A stretch of DNA of 64,000 nucleotides from Proruminimicrobium sp964487915 (GTDB lineage: Bacteria; Elusimicrobiota; Endomicrobiia; Endomicrobiales; Endomicrobiaceae), in the NCBI GenBank assembly GCA_964487915.1, contig CAZASN010000001.1, positions 1-64,000 on the forward strand, given 5' to 3'. A model generated the notes under the pieces. It saw only the letters and a program-made list of their open reading frames with translations, was not told the DNA's origin and did no database searches. Positions 57,423-64,000 of the stretch are shown in pieces (the stretch's first letter is position 1; every line of letters begins with the position of its first letter). The translations under genes were made by a program, and so were the position numbers.

Positions 57423-59642
57423 TTATTGAATTTTTTGCGGTTCCTGGTTTGTAAAGGTATTGGTAGATATATTTACATCCTGAATTTCATTGCCTTTTTC
57501 ATCGTGTTTTTTTAAACCCAAAAGGCTCATAAAACCTTTTTTCAGGCCGTCGGATACGGCGTTATTTAAAAGAGACTGGCTTACTATTGATGAAACGCTT
57601 CCCAACAGGCTTAAACTGCCGCTGGGTTCTTCAGTAGTTCCGGTAATTTTCATTGTTAAAGGCATTATCCCGTCGTCTTCATGTCTGCCGGGAGCTGTAT
57701 TGACGGTCATATCAAGTTTGTTTTCTTTAAAATTCATTTCACCGGACACTTTAAAAGACAGCAGCCCCGAAACAAAAGAACACTTTTCAAACGTTGCGTT
57801 TCCGTTATCAAGTTTAAGAAAAGTAATAAATGAATCAAAATCCATTTTTCCGTCTAATTTTTGTTTTTGTTCGGGCTGCGCGCCTGTCACCGCAGAATCT
57901 GCGTTTTTTGCGTCAGACGTAAAAACCGCGCTGCCTATGCTGTTTAAAATATCCAGAACATTGAGAGCGTTTATAACTCTGCTGACTACATCAAGAGATA
58001 AAAATAAACCTTTCATCAAAGCGTTTGAATTTGTAAGTTTATATAAATCTTTTATCGTTCCCTGCCCGCTTTGAAAATTCATGGTTCCCTTAACTTTATC
58101 AAGAACAGGCGTAACGTCGGACAAATTCATTTTAAACAGTATGTCTTTGCCTTTAAAAAACTTTGTGTCAATATTTTCAACCATGAAATCCGCGGTTATA
58201 TTTAAAGGAGGAAGACTCCATTTTTTATTTTCACTTTTTGTTTTTTCGGCTGTCTTATTTTTAGTGACGGAAACTTTTTCTGCGGTCTCGGTATTCTGTG
58301 CAGCCGCGCCTAATATTTTTTTTGCCCTAAAAAGCATCGAAATATTTCCGGAATTTCTTCCGATTAAATAAGACGCTTCAAAAAGAAAAGGATTTTTATT
58401 CAAATTGCCTGTAAGTTTTGAAATTTTAATATTGTCGGCGTTTTTAACTGCAATATTTGAGTTTATACCCGCAAAATAACCGAGGTCGCTCATATAAAAA
58501 CCGATATTGACCAGCTTGCAGACTCCGCGTATCAAATTTTTATCGGTTAATGTAAAGTCACCCTTTAAATTTCCGGTTGGTTTATATTCCTGAAGCATTT
58601 TTACGGCGGTTCCCAAAGGTTGTAAAAGAAAATCAAAAGACAAGTTAAAATTATATATTAAATCTTTGCCGGCGTAATTGAGAGAGCCTTTTAAATCCGC
58701 CGATGAACCCATTGTTTTGATATTGAAAGATTCTATATCAACCGAACTTTTTCCTGTATCTGCATTTGCTTTTGCGGCTATATCAATCTCAGGAATAAAA
58801 AAATCCGGCAGTTCGGTTATTGAAACAAAAGTATCCGAAGATATGTTTTTTAGTTTTATATTCATATTTATCGCCGGATTAGTGAAGTTTTCAACCGTTC
58901 CCCGGCACAAAAATGACGTTTCTTTAAATTTTATCGCGAAATTCGCAATGTTAAGCTCCGCTTTTGTCAAATCCAAAGAATGAAGATTTACAAATGAAGT
59001 CAATGCGAAATATAAAGAATCAAACCTCATATCGTTAATGCCGGCGTCCAGTTGTACGGCGGCGTTTACTTTAAAAACTTCGTCAAAAGAGAATTGTTCT
59101 ATATAAAAAGATAAATCTTTTATGTCAATATTAAGTTTGTTTTGACGGTCTGCGTAGCGTATAATTACATTTTGAATATTTGTTTTGCATAAAAGCAGAT
59201 TTATAATGCTTTCGGCGGTTTCCTTTTTTTGAACCGTATCGGATTGGGAAACCGGCAAGCCCGGTTTTAATAAGTTTTCAAAGTTATAACGGCCAGAATC
59301 ATCCTTTACTATATTTATTTCAACAGTATCAAGATTTACGGTTAATATTTTTATTTTGCCTTTCAAAAGATACAAAGGCGAGAAATATATGTGAACAGTG
59401 CCGATATGCGCGAATTTTTCTTTACCTGAAGAAATGTCAACGTTATTAAGTGAAAAATCAAGCAAACTTGCCGAAATTTTATTTATGCTTACGGAAGCGT
59501 TCGTGTTTTTTTCAATTGTTGAAATAATCTTGTTTTTTACGGAGTCAAGCGGTAAAATATAAATCAGCGTAAAATGCAGCAGAAGCAAAAATAAAACAAT
59601 AAATGATAAAATGTATATAAGAATTTTTGTTATTAATTTCAT
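57423..59642 (-). CDS. AsmA-like protein
   Basis: The protein has 739 residues from the ATG at MKLITKIL; an ATG four codons earlier (MALQ) is possible. A single N-terminal membrane helix (ILSFIVLFLLLLHFTLIYIL) is followed by the AsmA opening LPLDSVKNKIISTIEKNTNASVSINKISASLLDFSLNNVDI, then long beta-rich repeats, and near the C-terminus GMPLTMKITGTTEEPSGSLSLLG-like sequence (actual text begins GIMPLTMKITG). AsmA-type proteins are repeating beta-groove proteins that carry lipids between inner and outer membranes; that supports a two-membrane envelope. A Lys/Thr/Glu-rich linker lies near the middle (residues 465-490). Confidence 0.85.
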   Translation of the reverse strand: MKLITKILIYILSFIVLFLLLLHFTLIYILPLDSVKNKIISTIEKNTNASVSINKISASLLDFSLNNVDISSGKEKFAHIGTVHIYFSPLYLLKGKIKILTVNLDTVEINIVKDDSGRYNFENLLKPGLPVSQSDTVQKKETAESIINLLLCKTNIQNVIIRYADRQNKLNIDIKDLSFYIEQFSFDEVFKVNAAVQLDAGINDMRFDSLYFALTSFVNLHSLDLTKAELNIANFAIKFKETSFLCRGTVENFTNPAINMNIKLKNISSDTFVSITELPDFFIPEIDIAAKANADTGKSSVDIESFNIKTMGSSADLKGSLNYAGKDLIYNFNLSFDFLLQPLGTAVKMLQEYKPTGNLKGDFTLTDKNLIRGVCKLVNIGFYMSDLGYFAGINSNIAVKNADNIKISKLTGNLNKNPFLFEASYLIGRNSGNISMLFRAKKILGAAAQNTETAEKVSVTKNKTAEKTKSENKKWSLPPLNITADFMVENIDTKFFKGKDILFKMNLSDVTPVLDKVKGTMNFQSGQGTIKDLYKLTNSNALMKGLFLSLDVVSRVINALNVLDILNSIGSAVFTSDAKNADSAVTGAQPEQKQKLDGKMDFDSFITFLKLDNGNATFEKCSFVSGLLSFKVSGEMNFKENKLDMTVNTAPGRHEDDGIMPLTMKITGTTEEPSGSLSLLGSVSSIVSQSLLNNAVSDGLKKGFMSLLGLKKHDEKGNEIQDVNISTNTFTNQEPQKIQ

Positions 59643-59767
59643 TTGAAGAGCCATTATACAAAAAATAACATATTTTACACAGATGTTTACATAAGACAAA
59701 TAATTTGATAGAATAACCGTTCAGTTTGGAAAAAGCAAACAAGTAAAAAATACGGGGGAGCAGTACG

Positions 59768-60028
59768 ATGGTATTACAAAAGAAAGAAGTTGTAGAAAAA
59801 TTTAAAACGCATGCGACCGACACGGGTTCGCCTGAGGTTCAAATCGCATTGTTAACTACAAGAATTAACTATTTGGCGGATCATTTCAAAAAATTCCCTA
59901 AGGATTTTGCTTCAAGAATAGGATTTTTAAAGATGATCGGACAAAGAAGAAGTCTTTTAGATTATTTGAAAAGAACTAAAAAAGAAACTTATCAAGAAAT
60001 ATTAAAAAAACTTGATTTGAGAAAATAA
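59768..60028 (+). CDS. rpsO: 30S ribosomal protein S15
   Basis: The protein has 86 residues, close to the usual 88. FKTHATDTGSPEVQIALLTTRI, then FPKDFASRIGFLKMIGQRRSLLDYLKR are the conserved 16S rRNA-binding helices. A ggggga ribosome-binding site precedes the ATG. It is followed by pnp, as in most bacteria. Confidence 0.97.
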   Translation: MVLQKKEVVEKFKTHATDTGSPEVQIALLTTRINYLADHFKKFPKDFASRIGFLKMIGQRRSLLDYLKRTKKETYQEILKKLDLRK

Positions 60029-60043
60029 AACAGTTCGTCATAA

Positions 60044-60101
60044 ACACAAAGGATGCAAAAAATCTCATGCTTCTGCATGTGGTTTTCTGGATCTTTTGTG
60101 T
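60044..60101 (+). promoter_or_regulatory. Long hairpin between rpsO and pnp
   Basis: Outer stem ACACAAAGGAT with ATCTTTTGTGT (all pairs, one G-U), a 4x4 internal loop, then AAAATCTCATGC with GCATGTGGTTTT (one mismatch, one G-U) and a TTCT loop. It matches in place and form the RNase III-processed leader hairpin by which PNPase controls its own mRNA in E. coli. Confidence 0.75.
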
Positions 60102-60132
60102 GATGTTTATAGACGGACAAACAGGAGTCAAA

Positions 60133-62193
60133 ATGGAAATAATCAAAACATCATTGAATGTTGCGGGCAAAGAGATTCTTATTGAATCTGGAAAGCTTGC
60201 GAAACAGGCAAACGGATCTTGCGTTGTAAGAGTCGGAGACACTATGGTAATGGCAAACGCCGTTGCGGCGTCTGTGCCTAAAGAAGGTACGGATTTCATG
60301 CCGCTTACCGTAGATTACAGGGAAAGAGGATACGCCGCAGGTAAAATACCGGGCGGTTTTTTCAAAAGAGAAACAAAAGCAAGAGACAGCGAAATATTGG
60401 TCAGCAGACTGATAGACAGAACAATCAGACCTCTTTTTTCGGAATATTGGAGAAACGACACTCAGATATCAAACATAGTATTGTCACATGACGGCGTAAA
60501 CGATACCGATATTATAAGCATAATAGCTACTTCGGTAGCGCTTCATGTTTCAAATATTCCTATTGCAAAACCGGTAGGAGCCGTAAGAATAGGAAGAGTT
60601 GACGGTAAATTTTTAGTTAATCCTACTTTGGAAGAACAGGAAGCGGGCGATTTGGATTTGATAGTCGGCGGAACAGATGAAGCTATCACAATGGTAGAAG
60701 CGGGAGCCGGCGAATTATCCGAAGCAGAAATGCTTGAAGCTTTAAATATTGCAAAAGAAGAAATAGCCAAAATATGTAATTTCATAAAGGCGCTTCCTTC
60801 AAAAGAAAAAATAGCCGTAACAGAGCCGGTAATAGACGCAAGTCTGATTTCCGAAGTTGAATCGGAAACAATTCCTAAAGCAAAAGAATTCGTAACTATA
60901 AAAGAGAAAACCCAAAGAGACAGCGCATGGGCGTCTTTTAAGCAGGATTTGCAGACAAGACTGTCTGAAAAATATCCTGAAAAATCAAAAGATATTGATT
61001 TTATAATGGAAAATGTTTTCTACAAACAGGCAAGAGAACTGGTCCTTACAAAAAATGTAAGAACTGACGGAAGAACTCTTACCGAAATAAGACCGATAAC
61101 ATGTGAAGTCGGATATTTGCCGAGAGCGCACGGATCTGCCGTATTTACAAGAGGCCAGACTCAGGCGTTGGCTTCCGTAACGTTGGGAACTCCTGGCGAT
61201 ATGCAGATTATGGATGAATTGACAGGCGAATATAAAGAAAGATTTATGCTTAATTATAATTTTCCGGGTTTTGCGACCGGAGAAGCCAAACCCGACAGAG
61301 GGCCAGGAAGAAGAGAAATAGGACACGGAGCTCTTGCAAGAAGAGGTTTGAGCGCTATTTTGCCTTCCGAAAAAGATTTTTCTTACACAATAAGAATAGT
61401 ATCCGATATATTGGAATCAAACGGTTCGTCTTCAATGGCGTCGGTTTGCGGCGGATGTCTTGCGTTGTTTGACGCGGGCGTGCCTGTAAAATCCGCATGC
61501 GCCGGTATCGCAATGGGTCTTATGAAAGAGGGCGACAATTACGTTATTTTGACCGATATTATGGGTATGGAAGATCATCTGGGCGATATGGATTTTAAAG
61601 TCGTAGGTACGAAAAAAGGAATAACCGCTTTGCAGATGGATATTAAAATAGCCGGTCTTACGACAGAAATTATGGCGAAAGCTCTTGAGCAGGCCAGAAT
61701 CGGAAGACTTGAAATTTTAGGGAAAATGGAAGCGGCTATTACCGAACCGAGAAAAGATTTGTCAAAATATGCTCCCAGAATGGTTTCAATAGTTATACCT
61801 CAGAATAAAATCGGCGGCTTAATAGGCCCCGGAGGCAAAAATATCAGAAATATTCAGGAAACAACAGGCGCAAAAATAGATATTGAAGAAGACGGTACGG
61901 TATTTATTTCTTCGGATAATCCGGAATCTCTTGCATGCGCAAGAAATATGGTTGAAGGATTAACAGCCGAAGTTGAAGTAGGCAAAACATATAAAGGCAA
62001 AGTAACAAAAATAATGGCGTTCGGAGCATTTGTTGAAATATTGCCAGGCAAAGAAGGGCTCGTTCATATTTCAAAACTTGCCAAAGGACACGTTAAAAAA
62101 GTTGAAGACGTAGTATCTGAAGGTGAAGAAATAGTCGTAAAAGTAGATGAAATTGACAAACAGGGTCGTATCAATTTAAGCAAAACTATATAA
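60133..62193 (+). CDS. pnp: Polynucleotide phosphorylase
   Basis: The protein has 686 residues: two RNase PH domains (first about 1-140, second about 300-530), then the KH domain with IGGLIGPGGKNIRNI near residue 560 and the S1 domain with GKVTKIMAFGAFVEILPGKEGLVHIS near 620. It degrades RNA phosphorolytically from the 3' end. Motifs GKIPGGFFKRE and RTIRPLF are family hallmarks. The start is the ATG with aggagtc upstream; a longer frame begins inside the leader hairpin and is rejected. Confidence 0.97.
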   Translation: MEIIKTSLNVAGKEILIESGKLAKQANGSCVVRVGDTMVMANAVAASVPKEGTDFMPLTVDYRERGYAAGKIPGGFFKRETKARDSEILVSRLIDRTIRPLFSEYWRNDTQISNIVLSHDGVNDTDIISIIATSVALHVSNIPIAKPVGAVRIGRVDGKFLVNPTLEEQEAGDLDLIVGGTDEAITMVEAGAGELSEAEMLEALNIAKEEIAKICNFIKALPSKEKIAVTEPVIDASLISEVESETIPKAKEFVTIKEKTQRDSAWASFKQDLQTRLSEKYPEKSKDIDFIMENVFYKQARELVLTKNVRTDGRTLTEIRPITCEVGYLPRAHGSAVFTRGQTQALASVTLGTPGDMQIMDELTGEYKERFMLNYNFPGFATGEAKPDRGPGRREIGHGALARRGLSAILPSEKDFSYTIRIVSDILESNGSSSMASVCGGCLALFDAGVPVKSACAGIAMGLMKEGDNYVILTDIMGMEDHLGDMDFKVVGTKKGITALQMDIKIAGLTTEIMAKALEQARIGRLEILGKMEAAITEPRKDLSKYAPRMVSIVIPQNKIGGLIGPGGKNIRNIQETTGAKIDIEEDGTVFISSDNPESLACARNMVEGLTAEVEVGKTYKGKVTKIMAFGAFVEILPGKEGLVHISKLAKGHVKKVEDVVSEGEEIVVKVDEIDKQGRINLSKTI

Positions 62194-62206
62194 TTGAGGA
62201 ATCCGT

Positions 62207-62677
62207 ATGCCAAGTCCAGAAAAAGACATAAAACTGCAGGAGCAGGTTAAATCTCTGTATGAGATTATGCAGGAAGAAAAAGTTGAAGAATTGGAAATAA
62301 AATCTCCTGATTTGAAACTTCATATAAGAAGAAAAGGTCACAATGCGGTCCGTCATGTTATTCAAAATGCGGCAGCAAACGATTCCGCTTTTCAGCCTGA
62401 GCAGACATTTGCGGAGCAAAAAAATCCCGTTATAACCGGATTTACAAAAAAGTCTCCGATTACGGGTATGTTTTACAGATCGCCGTCTCCGGCGTCTCCG
62501 ATGTTTGTAAAAGAAGGGGATGTTGTTGATGCGGGTAAAACGCTTTGCATTGTTGAAGCTATGAAAGTTATGAATGAAATAAAAGCTACCGAAAAGATGA
62601 AAATAGTAAATATTCTTGTTGAAAACGGGAAACCGGTTGAAAGAGACCAGGACTTGTTTATTATAGAGAAATTATAA
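62207..62677 (+). CDS. accB: Biotin carboxyl carrier protein of acetyl-CoA carboxylase
   Basis: The protein has 156 residues. The C-terminal biotinyl domain contains EAMKVMNE with biotinylated K120 and MFYRSPSPASPMFVKEGD, the BCCP thumb region; the N-terminal helix (QEQVKSLYEIMQEEKVEELEI) and a variable linker precede it. It carries carboxybiotin for the first step of fatty acid synthesis. accC is not adjacent: a winged-helix gene and ftsK follow instead. A gagga element lies before the ATG. Confidence 0.95.
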   Translation: MPSPEKDIKLQEQVKSLYEIMQEEKVEELEIKSPDLKLHIRRKGHNAVRHVIQNAAANDSAFQPEQTFAEQKNPVITGFTKKSPITGMFYRSPSPASPMFVKEGDVVDAGKTLCIVEAMKVMNEIKATEKMKIVNILVENGKPVERDQDLFIIEKL

Positions 62678-62699
62678 TTTTTAAGGAGTACGTCATAAC

Positions 62700-62906
62700 A
62701 TGGTGGATATTATAGGAAACGTCGCCGGTCAAATCTGGAGATATCTTGATTCTGTCGGCGGAGAGTCTACTCCGATACAAATAAAAGCGCAGCTCGGATT
62801 GTCCAACACCATGCTTTATTTGGCGCTCGGATGGCTTTCAAGGGAAAACAAAGTCGCGATAATACCGCACGAATATACATATAAAATCAGTCTCATAAGA
62901 GACTGA
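62700..62906 (+). CDS. DUF2582-like winged-helix protein
   Basis: The protein has 68 residues: GNVAGQIWRYLDSVGGESTPIQIKAQL, then LYLALGWLSRENKV and a beta wing IIPHEYTYKISL. This is the small winged-helix fold of DUF2582 proteins, probably DNA-binding but without known target. An aaggagt ribosome-binding site is present. The C-terminal codons form the left arm of the terminator. Confidence 0.75.
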   Translation: MVDIIGNVAGQIWRYLDSVGGESTPIQIKAQLGLSNTMLYLALGWLSRENKVAIIPHEYTYKISLIRD

Positions 62907-62912
62907 TTTTAT
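62883..62912 (+). terminator. Intrinsic terminator overlapping the winged-helix gene end
   Basis: AAAATCAGTCTC and its exact complement around an ATAA loop, ending in TTTTATTATT; includes the stop codon. Confidence 0.85.
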
Positions 62913-63016
62913 TATTAAGAGGTTAAATAGCAGGAAATTAAATAAAAAAGAAACAATAGAAATTTAACTTCTAAGTTTTCAACCTGCTAAACTTCCGTTG
63001 CTCTGAGGGTTAAGTT

Positions 63017-64000
63017 ATGGCAAGTTCAAAATCTCAAAACACAAACCGTTTATTGATGGGAACCGTATGCGCGTTCTTGTCATTTTTTTTGCTTTATTGT
63101 CTGGTTTCGGCAAAAAATACCGGAATGGCCGGTCAGGCGCTTTACAATATAATGATAAATCTGTTTGGAAACGGCGCTTACGTTATACCTCCTCTTTTTC
63201 TGTGGTTTGCAATATTGTATTTTCGTATTTCTCTTCAGTTAAGAACAAGGCTTGACCTTGCTTTTTCTGTTTTTACCGTCGTTTTATTTTCAGTTTTATT
63301 TGAATTGCTAAAAGTTTATTTCCGCGTAAACGGCGGCTGGACCGGCAGTGTTTTAGAGCCTTTTTTTACTAAATTTTTCGGGTTATATATTTCAATTTTG
63401 GTCATAATTCTTGTTCTGGTTTTTTTGATAACCAGAATTTTAAGGCTTTCAACAAGAAAGATGATAGCTTACTTCTGGTTTTCTCTTATTGAGGACATAA
63501 AAAACTGGAGAGCGGCAAGACTTGAAAAACAGAAAGAAAAAGCAAGAATAATTAAAAATGAAAAACCGAAAGAAATAAAAGAAGAGCCGCAGCAACAGCA
63601 AAAACCTAATATAGTTGATACGGAAATAATAGAAAAAAAACAAAAACCCGTCTTAGAACAAAAAGAACCGCCCAAAGAAAAAATAGACAGCAAAGGTTTT
63701 GCTTATAAACTTCCCGGTCTTGACCTTTTGAGAAGCGGCGGCGACGTAAACGTCGTATTAAGCGAAGAAGCTCTTCAGGAAAGGGCCGAAAGATTAAGAC
63801 AGACGCTTGCAGATTTTAATATAGAATGTTCCGTTAAAGATATTATTCCGGGTCCCGTAATTACGCGATATGACATTATTTTGGCGCCCGGCATAAAAAT
63901 ACAATCCGTTTTAAATTTATCGGACAATATTTCGCTTGCGATGAAAACGTCCGCGATAAGAATAGTTCCGGTTCCGGAAAAATCAGCCGTCGGAATAGAA
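63017..64000 (+). CDS. ftsK: DNA translocase FtsK/SpoIIIE, N-terminal part (cut by window end)
   Basis: 328 codons are visible. Four membrane helices lie in residues 10-150 (for example LLMGTVCAFLSFFLLYCLV, and LYISILVIILVLVFLI), followed by a Lys/Glu/Pro/Gln-rich linker (about 180-235) and the start of the motor alpha domain: YKLPGLDLLRSGGDV, then PGPVITRYDIILAPGIKIQSV and LNLSDNISLAMKTSAIRIVPVPEKSAVGIE, all typical of FtsK. FtsK coordinates chromosome dimer resolution with septum closure. The ATPase proper lies outside. A ctctgaggg stretch precedes the ATG. Confidence 0.93.
   Translation, partial: MASSKSQNTNRLLMGTVCAFLSFFLLYCLVSAKNTGMAGQALYNIMINLFGNGAYVIPPLFLWFAILYFRISLQLRTRLDLAFSVFTVVLFSVLFELLKVYFRVNGGWTGSVLEPFFTKFFGLYISILVIILVLVFLITRILRLSTRKMIAYFWFSLIEDIKNWRAARLEKQKEKARIIKNEKPKEIKEEPQQQQKPNIVDTEIIEKKQKPVLEQKEPPKEKIDSKGFAYKLPGLDLLRSGGDVNVVLSEEALQERAERLRQTLADFNIECSVKDIIPGPVITRYDIILAPGIKIQSVLNLSDNISLAMKTSAIRIVPVPEKSAVGIE

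Noticed and set aside
60067..60132. N-terminal extension of pnp
   Set aside because: It starts inside the leader hairpin; the ATG at 60133 has a good aggag element and the family start.

Overview
The window looks like the chromosome of an AT-rich, Gram-negative-type bacterium. It opens with the last codons of EF-Tu and an S10-spc-alpha ribosomal supercluster. Exported proteins with Sec signals, a porin-like barrel, an AsmA-like protein, and above all giant exported multidomain proteins are consistent with Elusimicrobiota (Endomicrobium-like) or a relative such as Omnitrophota. That placement is inference from gene content; no 16S rRNA is present.

Layout. 1-10813: tuf 3' end, then rpsJ-rplC-rplD-rplW-rplB-rpsS-rplV-rpsC-rplP-rpmC-rpsQ-rplN-rplX-rplE-rpsN-rpsH-rplF-rplR-rpsE-rplO-secY, all on the plus strand; rpmD (L30) is missing between rpsE and rplO. 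10814-16460: an accessory block separates secY from adk. It holds hairpins, a HEPN-motif protein, two tandem stand-alone Mrr N-terminal-like winged-helix genes, a porin-like protein, a Sel1-repeat protein and a C_GCAxxG_C_C family protein. 16476-21257: a consensus promoter drives adk-map-infA-rpmJ-rpsM-rpsK-rpsD-rpoA-rplQ. 21258-24564: a non-coding, repeat-bearing stretch and very AT-rich genes (DUF3800-like protein, a small companion, a polytopic membrane protein), which look like an acquired, defence-like island.

24782-56842: two exported or membrane accessory proteins, then two adjacent giant genes of 3033 and about 6967 codons. Both encode the same plan: a Sec signal, a conserved head of about 500 residues, a variable enzyme payload, and a conserved tail of about 600 residues. 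The first carries repeated helical modules and an adenosine-deaminase domain that is split by a duplicated repeat cassette. The second carries a kinase-like region, three HExxH sites, a caspase-like His/Cys pair, three GHKL ATPase-like domains, two possible BECR-type nuclease domains and four copies of a membrane module. Two blocks of 266 and 275 bp are identical between distant copies, pointing to recent gene conversion. This pair is the best candidate for an undescribed system: a modular, recombining family of giant exported effectors or surface proteins.

56892-64000: ybaK and an AsmA-like gene (minus strand), then rpsO, pnp (with a long intergenic hairpin like the known PNPase autoregulatory site), accB, a DUF2582-like winged-helix gene and the 5' part of ftsK, cut by the window end.
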